The notes beneath the pieces are model-generated. The model searched no databases, was not told the DNA's origin, and saw only the letters and a list, made by a program, of their open reading frames with translations. From NCBI GenBank assembly GCA_948146395.1, contig OX411552.1, positions 48,867,058 to 48,931,057 of the forward strand: a DNA stretch of 64,000 nt, written 5' to 3'. The stretch comes from Fragum whitleyi. Taxonomy: Eukaryota > Mollusca > Bivalvia > Cardiida > Cardiidae. This document shows positions 49,154 through 62,742 of the stretch, one piece after another. Position 1 is the stretch's first letter, and the number at the start of each line of letters is the position of its first letter. A program made the translations under genes and the position numbers.

Positions 49154-51810
49154 AACCGAACTAATTATGTAGAAATGTGATTTAACCATATATAATAACG
49201 ATCATATTCAAAATAATATAATATAATGATGAAACATGATATGCTACTTCTATATTTCTTTAACCATTACCAAAGACAATGAAGTACCAGACTGGTTGAA
49301 ATAAGAATATAAATGTGACCGTCACGCAAAAAGGGACCATCTGGGAAGCGCAAAAAGATCGACCCCAATCAGACTGTGCGATCTGCGCAGACTGACAAGA
49401 GTCGAAAATTCTAGCAAACAACAAATTTTCTGAATCCAGAATGATTTTTCCACATTCCTATGTAATTATTTACTAAATGCGCCTTCCTTTTGACCTATGC
49501 TGTACCAATCTCTTTTTCAAATATTTATATCACGAAGCTCCCAGATGGCCCCTTTTTGCCTGACGCATCACAAATATATTGCATTAACCCTTCCCATACT
49601 ATTCACAACATATTCCATCTATACATAAAGCCTCGACAGACTATATGGACTAAAATCAGAGTGCATAAATGTGAAGTCTGATCTTAGTCTACACTGCCTG
49701 CTTTCTTTGTAGTAATCATTACGGGGGAAAATCCCGAGCTAGACTGGTTAAAATGTTTCCCAAATTGTTAATTAGTTCCGGACAGAATTCAAATTCAGCA
49801 GAATAAGGGTTTAAGGTAGTGGACCCCTAATAGATCCTCAACATTTCGGAACGCATGAACTTTCACACTGTTTACCGAGGTTTTCTAATGAAATTAATGG
49901 AAAACCTCGGTTTACACTGTTTAAGTTCAAAACTTCCGAAACGTTACAGAACTTTTACGGGTACTCTACCTGAATACAACCTAACAGGGAGTTAAAATAT
50001 CAAACCCCACTCTTACGAGACGTATAAAAGGGGTCGTTGCAAGACTGCAGTAAGTCTCTGTACATCAAGTAGGCGCTTCCAGCAATCTTGAAATGACGTA
50101 TCAGTTAGGGAAGTGGACCCGAAATAATTTAGCAACATTTCGGAGCGCAATATATTTCATGGTGTTGATCGAAGTTTCCTAATAAAATCATTAGGAAACA
50201 TCGGTTTACGCTGTTAAATTTCAAGACTTCCGAAATGTAACGGAACTATTACGGGTCCTCTACCTTAAATGCAACCTAACAGGGGGTTAAAATAGCAAAC
50301 GCCATTCTTACGAGACGTATCAAAGGGGGTCGTTGCAAGCCTGCAGTAAGTCTCTGTACATCGAGTAGACGCTTACAGCAATGTTGAAACGACCTCTCAG
50401 TTAATTTTACCTTGTATCAATTGCTAAGTGTGAAACAGTTGTAACTGCCTATAAACATATAGGCAGTTACAATTTTTCGCACTGAGCAATCAATATATCA
50501 TAGTGATGACTAAAAGAGAAATCGCTTGCCACGGAAAGCATTCGTTATAACAGGCTGTCTAGGGTTGAAACTTTTCTTTTTCGATCGATTTTCTGAATCT
50601 ATAATGATCATTCTACCTCTCTGTATCAAAAATGCGACCATCTATTAACCTCTACTGGAACCAATCTCTTTTTCAAACATTTGTTTTACGGGGCTCCCAG
50701 ATGGTCCTTTTTGTATAACGGGTCACATATGCCGATCTTTGTAGACCTTTGATCCTTGGTCCAGTCACCTTTTAGCCCACCTGAGGACAAAGTGCTTGAA
50801 ATGTGAGCTATTCTGATCGCCCAATGTCCGACTCCGTCGTGTGTCGTCCACAAATCTTTAAACATATTCTCTTCCTAAATGAATCATTGATAAAACAATC
50901 AATCTATCAATCAATCTATCTATCAATCAATCTATTCATCTATCATTCAAAAAAATTTATATTTGCAATGAGACGTCGCATTTGGACGATAGTAAGCGGA
51001 ACTTACAGTACTTTGACGCCATTTTTGCAGCGTGAATCACTAACTATTAATTAATAATAATAATAATTAAACTAACAAATGCGTTTAATATGGAACAATC
51101 TTATATTGATCATTATTAGATTTAATAAATTACCCTTTTTTTAAATTATTTTAATAGGATTATTTCCGCGTCGAAATTTTCTAGTCGCCATTTTTGCTTC
51201 ATTATGAGCAGCGTTACACTTGCAACCCGAAAAGTTATTCTCGAAATGAGTGTCCGTACACATAGTACGGTAATGATTATAAAAATGATAATACTGATAA
51301 TTATAATTATAATAATAAAAATAATAATAATAATAATAAAAATTGGAAGAAGAAAATGATATCAGTCAAGCAACTGTATAGAACCATTGCATTTGTAGCC
51401 TTTCAAAATGCAATTGCCACCAGCAAAGGCCGAGAACTTTCTAACTTATCACTCTGTCACGATCGGAAAAAGCGTTTCACCTGATCTCAATTTACATAAG
51501 GGTAACTAGGACTTTGAATTTTACACGCACTCAGAAGGCGACCAACATAGAATATATAGGAAAAGGCGATATGTGGTCTGTGGCAAAAGATGAGTGTCCT
51601 CCGTATGCTCCCCTTTTCTATAATGCGAGCGTTGGTGAATAATCAAAACATCGTAACTACAGCTTGAATAAGTTGTAGTTTCGATGTTATGATCATTCAT
51701 CATAGACTTTCTTCGAAACGGGATTTATTTCTTTAACGCACTAGCGCAATATGCGTAATGGTAGTTACGCCCTTGAGCTATGTCCGTCTAGGGATAATCT
51801 GCCTGGAGAC

Positions 51811-53282
51811 GTTGAATTGTGGTTTATCTTTAGCTGTGAACAACAAAATTTGAGAAACAGTTGGACGGTTTCAAGAGATGACGATCGACTCACCCGACCC
51901 ATACCTATTTAATCACGATGGTATGCTTAAGAGCTTGCTACTATTATTATAATTATTATTATTATTATTGTTGTTGCTCCTACGGCATCATAAAAGCCTT
52001 ACCGTTTTATCGGGCTCGGCTGCGAAATTTATCCAGTTCGCCAAATACATTCCTACGCCTTGCCCGATAAAACCTTTTCATTTCAACTCACCATCCACCA
52101 ATTACAGTAAAACGCATATTAAGCGACCACCAATTGGACCACAAAATAGTGGTCGTTAAAGAGAATGGTCGCTTAGTACACGTTTTTCTTACAAATGAGA
52201 AACATAATCTTGATCAAATGTGTATTTAATTGCAAATTTTCTAAATGATCATATGTTATCAAAACTCAAAAGAATCGTCTGATTGAGACGATTGTATTCA
52301 GTTTAAATAACATTGGGTTCATTTACCTGAATAATTTTTAGACCAACAGTTTCTACCTTTTAAGATATTTTGAGGGCAATATTGAAAACGGCCGCTTAAT
52401 AAAAATGGTCGCTTAATAGACGTGGACGCTCGAGCAAGATGTACTGTATATCAAATCACGGAGAAATGATATTATTCTTTTCAGCCATTCAAAAACGCTC
52501 GTTTAAGTTGGGTGAATTTAAAAGATGAATCATTTAGGGGATTAGGGGAGTATTTATTAATTTAATGGAGGTGTGAAACTAAAAACCTATCAGGCTACGC
52601 TGAATAAATATACGAAATGGATTCTTAAATTAATGTGATTAGGTTTTCAGTTTCATACCTTCATCAAATCAACATACAATTTCTCGATTTCTCAATATGC
52701 GATATCTTAAAGAAGCAAAACTGGAGTATCTATGAATAATAACATAGATTGTATATGGGACTACTTTTTTGGGGTGGGGGTGGGGGTGGGGGGAGCTTAC
52801 GAAAAACTGCGTAATCAAAATTGCTTTCATTGAGTAATGAAACAAAATTTAATCTCGTTATCAAGACCTAAAGATATTGCCCTTTTAATACACATGAATA
52901 TGCAAGACTTTCTGCAATCTTTTGAAGTAGAAGCGCGTTTAAATGCCGCATAATAAACATTGTCAACAGATAGTAATGAAAAGGATACTCTATCGTTTCT
53001 GATTCCAATATTTAGCATGTCTTAAAGAACATTCTTTGTTCTTGAAATCCATGTCCAGAAGATGCTTTCATTAGCGGTTCACGTTTTCACAATTTTTCTT
53101 TGCGCACAACCACCCTCGAAAGTCTCTTGGTACGAAAGAGTTTCCTTACTTTGGAACCACCATCAAAGGTCAGGCTCTCAGAAAAAATAGTTCCCACCTA
53201 GATTCATTTTATACTGTGCATGAAATGTAGCAGAGGTCTAGCACTTGGTTGTACCTCATTTCAAACACTTTACTGTTTTTTT
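51811..53282 (+). repeat. Type B divergent spacer block, unit 9
   Basis: Unit 6 version of the block; no private difference noticed. Confidence 0.9.
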
Positions 53283-54350
53283 AAGCATTAAAATAGTGTG
53301 GCAAAGGGTGCACATCATTTTTCTAACCGGACTAGTTTAGGGTACAACGACCTCGGAAGTAATTCAAGACTGCAGCGGATCTCCCCATGGTATATTTTAA
53401 ACGTTCATAGATAATGCTCGCGGCCTACAAGCCACGAGCAACAAAAATTATAGGCCGGGCGATATTGAAAGGCGTTTAATAGCGAACGTATTGAGGACTG
53501 AGAAATATACATACTTATATGAATATATTTCATCCGACTACGCATCGCCACGACACTAGCCTTATGTTATTCCATTTGAGTAATAACTCAAGGGATAAAG
53601 ACAGAAAACTTATCCTCATAAAGTAAGAAAAATTAAGGAAACGATTTTCAAACCGTCAACGGCGTACATCAGTCCAAACAAACAACCATATTGAAACAAT
53701 CTATTTTAGATAAATCCACTGCGTATCGTGCATTCTGATTTGCTGAAACATTGATTTTATTTCTCAATGAAAATTATTTTGAGTGAGCACCTTTTTTGTT
53801 AGCTTCCGCAAAAGGTAGTCCCGTCAGAAATATGTTTTATTCCTGTCGATTCTTCACAATTTTGCTTCATAATATTAAATCATAAGATATGAAGAGAGAA
53901 TTAATTGATTTCATGGAGGTATGAAACTTAAAACCTTATCATTCTATTTTATGAATCCGCTTCGCGCATTAAATAAATGCATGAACATTTCGAAAACGTA
54001 AAAAGCTGAAGAGGTTTTGTTAATATATGGAGGTATAAAAGAAAGACATAATCACACTATATAAATGAGCGAATTTTATTCCCACATGCATGTAATTAGG
54101 TTTTACATTTCATACCACCCTTGCATGAAAAATCATTCTTTCATACATTATGAGTTAGCATCACTAAAATAAATATCATTTTATAAGTAAAATACAATTA
54201 TCGACGCGCCTAATTGCGAAAACAGGCGAAAAATCCGAATGGTTTAGCCAACATCCGCTGACGACGTCAACTTCCGGCGGATGTAACGTTGTTAACGTGG
54301 AAACGACGTCATTATCAAGCTTATGCTAGAAACGATCAACACGATAAACG

Positions 54351-55424
54351 ATGGCGACAAAAGAAATAAAGATTCCAAAGTTAATGTTATTAGAAAAAGA
54401 GAAGAATTTATTCGGTGACCTGAGCAAGTATCTTTTAGCATTGGGAATGCTTTTCTATAGAGATCCGACGTCTGGAGCGAGTGATATGGAGAAGCTATTG
54501 AGAGAGAGGAAGTTCATAGAATCTATCAATCCGGTAAAGTTTTCCAACTTGCTACGATCTATTCAGATGATAGTTTCAAATAAAATGGTGAATAAGAAAT
54601 CTCAGAGAGTTTTTATATCTGAGTTCATTTCATCGTGCCGAGAGGACAAAAGAAAGCTGTACAACTGTATAGAAAACTATAGAGAGAACATCGAAAAGTT
54701 GAGAGAATGTCAAAGATCCGTATGGAAAACGAGAGCTAAAGTATACAAGTATAGCTCCATGATTGATGCGGCTCAAAGTGCTCTAAAATACTACGCTGAT
54801 GACAAGCAAGAATATAAAGCAAGAATGCACGCAATAAATGGGTTAAAGGATGATTTGTCTGAAAGACTTCAGCGACATACCGAAAATCTCCAATCTTATG
54901 ATTTAGCCTTACTCAAAGAAAATGCTACACGAAAGGAGATCGAGAAGATATCTGCTGCTCTAAAAGACGGCATTATCGACAAAATAAATGCTAAAATCAA
55001 CAAGGTAGTAGACGATGCAAGTGGTGACAACGAAAATGTCTTCTCAACTGAAATGGTCGGCGAAACAATATATAACCTAATATGCCATTCTCTGGTTATG
55101 GTTGAGCCGCCATCAGATATTCTATGCTCCAACTTTAAAAAAGAAATACAACAACCGAATTTAGAGAAGAACCTATTTAATCACGAGAACGCAAAGAAAG
55201 TTTCTCGACTCAAGAATCAGATAATCGGAAAATCAAATACAAATGACAATGAAGAGATAAATCTGTTATTTGGAGCATTAAACAAGCCGAAGCTTGATTC
55301 TACGAACAAAAATATGATTCATGTAGAGCGGGAAGTCATTGCAGTAACACAGAATGACAAGATAACAGCGAAACCAAGAAAAGGACCATTGAATAGATTG
55401 AAGAAAAGGCTTACTGGAAAATAA
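54351..55424 (+). CDS. Uncharacterised helical protein, copy 9
   Basis: Protein identical to copy 6. It carries the only silent substitution I noticed among the ten genes: codon 263 is AAA (third base 55139) where the others have AAG. Since copy 6 lacks it, the change arose after the three-unit duplication, or was lost from copy 6 by conversion. Confidence 0.86.
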   Translation: MATKEIKIPKLMLLEKEKNLFGDLSKYLLALGMLFYRDPTSGASDMEKLLRERKFIESINPVKFSNLLRSIQMIVSNKMVNKKSQRVFISEFISSCREDKRKLYNCIENYRENIEKLRECQRSVWKTRAKVYKYSSMIDAAQSALKYYADDKQEYKARMHAINGLKDDLSERLQRHTENLQSYDLALLKENATRKEIEKISAALKDGIIDKINAKINKVVDDASGDNENVFSTEMVGETIYNLICHSLVMVEPPSDILCSNFKKEIQQPNLEKNLFNHENAKKVSRLKNQIIGKSNTNDNEEINLLFGALNKPKLDSTNKNMIHVEREVIAVTQNDKITAKPRKGPLNRLKKRLTGK

Positions 55425-58081
55425 AACCGAACTAATTATGTAGAAATGTGATTTAACCATATATAATAACGATCATATTCAAAATAATATAATATAATGA
55501 TGAAACATGATATGCTACTTCTATATTTCTTTAACCATTACCAAAGACAATGAAGTACCAGACTGGTTGAAATAAGAATATAAATGTGACCGTCACGCAA
55601 AAAGGGACCATCTGGGAAGCGCGAAAAGATCGACCCAGTCAGACTGTGCGATCTGCGCAGACTGACAAGAGTCGAAAATTCTAGCAAACAACAAATTTTC
55701 TGAATCCAGAATGATTTTTCCACATTCCTATGTTATTATTTACTAAATGCGCCTTCCTTTTGACCTATGCTGTACCAATCTCTTTTTCAAATATTTATAT
55801 CACGAAGCTCCCAGATGGCCCCTTTTTGCCTGACGCATCACAAATATATTGCATTAACCCTTCCCATACTATTCACAACATATTCCATCTATACATAAAG
55901 CCTCGACAGACTATATGGACTAAAATCAGAGTGCATAAATGTGAAGTCTGATCTTAGTCTACACTGCCTGCTTTCTTTGTAGTAATCATTACGGGGGAAA
56001 ATCCCGAGCTAGACTGGTTAAAATGTTTCCCAAATTGTTAATTAGTTCCGGACAGAATTCAAATTCAGCAGAATAAGGGTTTAAGGTAGTGGACCCCTAA
56101 TAGATCCTCAACATTTCGGAACGCATGAACTTTCACACTGTTTACCGAGGTTTTCTAATGAAATTAATGGAAAACCTCGGTTTACACTGTTTAAGTTCAA
56201 AACTTCCGAAACGTTACAGAACTTTTACGGGTACTCTACCTGAATACAACCTAACAGGGAGTTAAAATATCAAACCCCACTCTTACGAGACGTATAAAAG
56301 GGGTCGTTGCAAGACTGCAGTAAGTCTCTGTACATCAAGTAGGCGCTTCCAGCAATCTTGAAATGACGTATCAGTTAGGGAAGTGGACCCGAAATAATTT
56401 AGCAACATTTCGGAGCGCAATATATTTCATGGTGTTGATCGAAGTTTCCTAATAAAATCATTAGGAAACATCGGTTTACGCTGTTAAATTTCAAGACTTC
56501 CGAAATGTAACTGAACTATTACGGGTCCTCTACCTTAAATGCAACCTAACAGGGGGTTAAAATAGCAAACGCCATTCTTACGAGACGTATCAAAGGGGGT
56601 CGTTGCAAGCCTGCAGTAAGTCTCTGTACATCGAGTAGACGCTTACAGCAATGTTGAAACGACCTCTCAGTTAATTTTACCTTGTATCAATTGCTAAGTG
56701 TGAAACAGTTGTAACTGCCTATAAACATATAGGCAGTTACAATTTTTTCGCACTGAGCAATCAATATATCATAGTGATGACTAAAAGAGAAATCGCTTGC
56801 CACGGAAAGCATTCGTTATAACAGGCTGTCTAGGGTTGAAACTTTTCTTTTTCGATCGATTTTCTGAATCTATAATGATCATTCTACCTCTCTGTATCAA
56901 AAATGCGACCATCTATTAACCTCTACTGGAACCAATCTCTTTTTCAAACATTTGTTTTACGGGGCTCCCAGATGGTCCTTTTTGTATAACGGGTCACATA
57001 TGCCGATCTTTGTAGACCTTTGATCCTTGGTCCAGTCACCTTTTAGCCCACCTGAGGACAAAGTGCTTGAAATGTGAGCTATTCTGATCGCCCAATGTCC
57101 GACTCCGTCGTGTGTCGTCCACAAATCTTTAAACATATTCTCTTCCTAAATGAATCATTGATAAAACAATCAATCTATCAATCAATCTATCTATCAATCA
57201 ATCTATTCATCTATCATTCAAAAAAATTTATATTTGCAATGAGACGTCGCATTTGGACGATAGTAAGCGGAACTTACAGTACTTTGACGCCATTTTTGCA
57301 GCGTGAATCACTAACTATTAATTAATAATAATAATAATTAAACTAACAAATGCGTTTAATATGGAACAATCTTATATTGATCATTATTAGATTTAATAAA
57401 TTACCCTTTTTTTAAATTATTTTAATAGGATTATTTCCGCGTCGAAATTTTCTAGTCGCCATTTTTGCTTCATTATGAGCAGCGTTACACTTGCAACCCG
57501 AAAAGTTATTCTCGAAATGAGTGTCCGTACACATAGTACGGTAATGATTATAAAAATGATAATACTGATAATTATAATTATAATAATAAAAATAATAATA
57601 ATAATAATAAAAATTGGAAGAAGAAAATGATATCAGTCAAGCAACTGTATAGAACCATTGCATTTGTAGCCTTTCAAAATGCAATTGCCACCAGCAAAGG
57701 CCGAGAACTTTCTAACTTATCACTCTGTCACGATCGGAAAAAGCGTTTCACCTGATCTCAATTTACATAAGGGTAACTAGGACTTTGAATTTTACACGCA
57801 CTCAGAAGGCGACCAACATAGAATATATAGGAAAAGGCGATATGTGGTCTGTGGCAAAAGATGAGTGTCCTCCGTATGCTCCCCTTTTCTATAATGCGAG
57901 CGTTGGTGAATAATCAAAACATCGTAACTACAGCTTGAATAAGTTGTAGTTTCGATGTTATGATCATTCATCATAGACTTTCTTCGAAACGGGATTTATT
58001 TCTTTAACGCACTAGCGCAATATGCGTAATGGTAGTTACGCCCTTGAGCTATGTCCGTCTAGGGATAATCTGCCTGGAGAC

Positions 58082-59553
58082 GTTGAATTGTGGTTTATCT
58101 TTAGCTGTGAACAACAAAATTTGAGAAACAGTTGGACGGTTTCAAGAGATGACGATCGACTCACCCGACCCATACCTATTTAATCACGATGGTATGCTTA
58201 AGAGCTTGCTACTATTATTATAATTATTATTATTATTATTGTTGTTGCTCCTACGGCATCATAAAAGCCTTACCGTTTTATCGGGCTCGGCTGCGAAATT
58301 TATCCAGTTCGCCAAATACATTCCTACGCCTTGCCCGATAAAACCTTTTCATTTCAACTCACCATCCACCAATTACAGTAAAACGCATATTAAGCGACCA
58401 CCAATTGGACCACAAAATAGTGGTCGTTAAAGAGAATGGTCGCTTAGTACACGTTTTTCTTACAAATGAGAAACATAATCTTGATCAAATGTGTATTTAA
58501 TTGCAAATTTTCTAAATGATCATATGTTATCAAAACTCAAAAGAATCGTCTGATTGAGACGATTGTATTCAGTTTAAATAACATTGGGTTCATTTACCTG
58601 AATAATTTTTAGACCAACAGTTTCTACCTTTTAAGATATTTTGAGGGCAATATTGAAAACGGCCGCTTAATAAAAATGGTCGCTTAATAGACGTGGACGC
58701 TCGAGCAAGATGTACTGTATATCAAATCACGGAGAAATGATATTATTCTTTTCAGCCATTCAAAAACGCTCGTTTAAGTTGGGTGAATTTAAAAGATGAA
58801 TCATTTAGGGGATTAGGGGAGTATTTATTAATTTAATGGAGGTGTGAAACTAAAAACCTATCAGGCTACGCTGAATAAATATACGAAATGGATTCTTAAA
58901 TTAATGTGATTAGGTTTTCAGTTTCATACCTTCATCAAATCAACATACAATTTCTCGATTTCTCAATATGCGATATCTTAAAGAAGCAAAACTGGAGTAT
59001 CTATGAATAATAACATAGATTGTATATGGGACTACTTTTTTGGGGTGGGGGTGGGGGTGGGGGGAGCTTACGAAAAACTGCGTAATCAAAATTGCTTTCA
59101 TTGAGTAATGAAACAAAATTTAATCTCGTTATCAAGACCTAAAGATATTGCCCTTTTAATACACATGAATATGCAAGACTTTCTGCAATCTTTTGAAGTA
59201 GAAGCGCGTTTAAATGCCGCATAATAAACATTGTCAACAGATAGTAATGAAAAGGATACTCTATCGTTTCTGATTCCAATATTTAGCATGTCTTAAAGAA
59301 CATTCTTTGTTCTTGAAATCCATGTCCAGAAGATGCTTTCATTAGCGGTTCACGTTTTCACAATTTTTCTTTGCGCACAACCACCCTCGAAAGTCTCTTG
59401 GTACGAAAGAGTTTCCTTACTTTGGAACCACCATCAAAGGTCAGGCTCTCAGAAAAAATAGTTCCCACCTAGATTCATTTTATACTGTGCATGAAATGTA
59501 GCAGAGGTCTAGCACTTGGTTGTACCTCATTTCAAACACTTTACTGTTTTTTT
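58082..59553 (+). repeat. Type B divergent spacer block, unit 10
   Basis: Unit 6/9 version of the block, in a unit that directly follows another of the same class. Confidence 0.9.
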
Positions 59554-60621
59554 AAGCATTAAAATAGTGTGGCAAAGGGTGCACATCATTTTTCTAACCG
59601 GACTAGTTTAGGGTACAACGACCTCGGAAGTAATTCAAGACTGCAGCGGATCTCCCCATGGTATATTTTAAACGTTCATAGATAATGCTCGCGGCCTACA
59701 AGCCACGAGCAACAAAAATTATAGGCCGGGCGATATTGAAAGGCGTTTAATAGCGAACGTATTGAGGACTGAGAAATATACATACTTATATGAATATATT
59801 TCATCCGACTACGCATCGCCACGACACTAGCCTTATGTTATTCCATTTGAGTAATAACTCAAGGGATAAAGACAGAAAACTTATCCTCATAAAGTAAGAA
59901 AAATTAAGGAAACGATTTTCAAACCGTCAACGGCGTACATCAGTCCAAACAAACAACCATATTGAAACAATCTATTTTAGATAAATCCACTGCGTATCGT
60001 GCATTCTGATTTGCTGAAACATTGATTTTATTTCTCAATGAAAATTATTTTGAGTGAGCACCTTTTTTGTTAGCTTCCGCAAAAGGTAGTCCCGTCAGAA
60101 ATATGTTTTATTCCTGTCGATTCTTCACAATTTTGCTTCATAATATTAAATCATAAGATATGAAGAGAGAATTAATTGATTTCATGGAGGTATGAAACTT
60201 AAAACCTTATCATTCTATTTTATGAATCCGCTTCGCGCATTAAATAAATGCATGAACATTTCGAAAACGTAAAAAGCTGAAGAGGTTTTGTTAATATATG
60301 GAGGTATAAAAGAAAGACATAATCACACTATATAAATGAGCGAATTTTATTCCCACATGCATGTAATTAGGTTTTACATTTCATACCACCCTTGCATGAA
60401 AAATCATTCTTTCATACATTATGAGTTAGCATCACTAAAATAAATATCATTTTATAAGTAAAATACAATTATCGACGCGCCTAATTGCGAAAACAGGCGA
60501 AAAATCCGAATGGTTTAGCCAACATCCGCTGACGACGTCAACTTCCGGCGGATGTAACGTTGTTAACGTGGAAACGACGTCATTATCAAGCTTATGCTAG
60601 AAACGATCAACACGATAAACG

Positions 60622-61695
60622 ATGGCGACAAAAGAAATAAAGATTCCAAAGTTAATGTTATTAGAAAAAGAGAAGAATTTATTCGGTGACCTGAGCAAGT
60701 ATCTTTTAGCATTGGGAATGCTTTTCTATAGAGATCCGACGTCTGGAGCGAGTGATATGGAGAAGCTATTGAGAGAGAGGAAGTTCATAGAATCTATCAA
60801 TCCGGTAAAGTTTTCCAACTTGCTACGATCTATTCAGATGATAGTTTCAAATAAAATGGTGAATAAGAAATCTCAGAGAGTTTTTATATCTGAGTTCATT
60901 TCATCGTGCCGAGAGGACAAAAGAAAGCTGTACAACTGTATAGAAAACTATAGAGAGAACATCGAAAAGTTGAGAGAATGTCAAAGATCCGTATGGAAAA
61001 CGAGAGCTAAAGTATACAAGTATAGCTCCATGATTGATGCGGCTCAAAGTGCTCTAAAATACTACGCTGATGACAAGCAAGAATATAAAGCAAGAATGCA
61101 CGCAATAAATGGGTTAAAGGATGATTTGTCTGAAAGACTTCAGCGACATACCGAAAATCTCCAATCTTATGATTTAGCCTTACTCAAAGAAAATGCTACA
61201 CGAAAGGAGATCGAGAAGATATCTGCTGCTCTAAAAGACGGCATTATCGACAAAATAAATGCTAAAATCAACAAGGTAGTAGACGATGCAAGTGGTGACA
61301 ACGAAAATGTCTTCTCAACTGAAATGGTCGGCGAAACAATATATAACCTAATATGCCATTCTCTGGTTATGGTTGAGCCGCCATCAGATATTCTATGCTC
61401 CAACTTTAAGAAAGAAATACAACAACCGAATTTAGAGAAGAACCTATTTAATCACGAGAACGCAAAGAAAGTTTCTCGACTCAAGAATCAGATAATCGGA
61501 AAATCAAATACAAATGACAATGAAGAGATAAATCTGTTATTTGGAGCATTAAACAAGCCGAAGCTTGATTCTACGAACAAAAATATGATTCATGTAGAGC
61601 GGGAAGTCATTGCAGTAACACAGAATGACAAGATAACAGCGAAACCAAGAAAAGGACCATTGAATAGATTGAAGAAAAGGCTTACTGGAAAATAA
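60622..61695 (+). CDS. Uncharacterised helical protein, copy 10
   Basis: Last complete copy in the window. Protein identical to copies 3, 5, 6, 8 and 9. It does not share the silent 55139 change of copy 9 although its unit is otherwise of the same class. Confidence 0.86.
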   Translation: MATKEIKIPKLMLLEKEKNLFGDLSKYLLALGMLFYRDPTSGASDMEKLLRERKFIESINPVKFSNLLRSIQMIVSNKMVNKKSQRVFISEFISSCREDKRKLYNCIENYRENIEKLRECQRSVWKTRAKVYKYSSMIDAAQSALKYYADDKQEYKARMHAINGLKDDLSERLQRHTENLQSYDLALLKENATRKEIEKISAALKDGIIDKINAKINKVVDDASGDNENVFSTEMVGETIYNLICHSLVMVEPPSDILCSNFKKEIQQPNLEKNLFNHENAKKVSRLKNQIIGKSNTNDNEEINLLFGALNKPKLDSTNKNMIHVEREVIAVTQNDKITAKPRKGPLNRLKKRLTGK

Positions 61696-62742
61696 AACCG
61701 AACTAATTATGTAGAAATGTGATTTAACCATATATAATAACGATCATATTCAAAATAATATAATATAATGATGAAACATGATATGCTACTTCTATATTTC
61801 TTTAACCATTACCAAAGACAATGAAGTACCAGACTGGTTGAAATAAGAATATAAATGTGACCGTCACGCAAAAAGGGACCATCTGGGAAGCGCGAAAAGA
61901 TCGACCCAGTCAGACTGTGCGATCTGCGCAGACTGACAAGAGTCGAAAATTCTAGCAAACAACAAATTTTCTGAATCCAGAATGATTTTTCCACATTCCT
62001 ATGTTATTATTTACTAAATGCGCCTTCCTTTTGACCTATGCTGTACCAATCTCTTTTTCAAATATTTATATCACGAAGCTCCCAGATGGCCCCTTTTTGC
62101 CTGACGCATCACAAATATATTGCATTAACCCTTCCCATACTATTCACAACATATTCCATCTATACATAAAGCCTCGACAGACTATATGGACTAAAATCAG
62201 AGTGCATAAATGTGAAGTCTGATCTTAGTCTACACTGCCTGCTTTCTTTGTAGTAATCATTACGGGGGAAAATCCCGAGCTAGACTGGTTAAAATGTTTC
62301 CCAAATTGTTAATTAGTTCCGGACAGAATTCAAATTCAGCAGAATAAGGGTTTAAGGTAGTGGACCCCTAATAGATCCTCAACATTTCGGAACGCATGAA
62401 CTTTCACACTGTTTACCGAGGTTTTCTAATGAAATTAATGGAAAACCTCGGTTTACACTGTTTAAGTTCAAAACTTCCGAAACGTTACAGAACTTTTACG
62501 GGTACTCTACCTGAATACAACCTAACAGGGAGTTAAAATATCAAACCCCACTCTTACGAGACGTATAAAAGGGGTCGTTGCAAGACTGCAGTAAGTCTCT
62601 GTACATCAAGTAGGCGCTTCCAGCAATCTTGAAATGACGTATCAGTTAGGGAAGTGGACCCGAAATAATTTAGCAACATTTCGGAGCGCAATATATTTCA
62701 TGGTGTTGATCGAAGTTTCCTAATAAAATCATTAGGAAACAT

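Larger units (their letters stand above)
43930..50201 (+). repeat. Tandem array unit 8 (type B, second position of triad 2)
   Basis: 6,272 bp, the same length as unit 5, with all unit 5 diagnostic variants. Differences noticed from unit 5: A at 45852 (G at 27035) and T at 49620 (C at 30803). Confidence 0.96.
50202..56471 (+). repeat. Tandem array unit 9 (type B, third position of triad 2)
   Basis: 6,270 bp. Matches unit 6 except for loss of one T in the T-run of hairpin A (about 50472-50476), a silent change at 55139 in the gene, and A at 56269 where unit 6 has G. Confidence 0.96.
56472..62742 (+). repeat. Tandem array unit 10 (type B)
   Basis: 6,271 bp. Belongs to the unit 6/9 class. It carries T at 56512, where units 1-9 have G, and this change is shared with the following partial unit (62783). 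Two adjacent copies of the same class here break the three-unit order. Confidence 0.96.
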
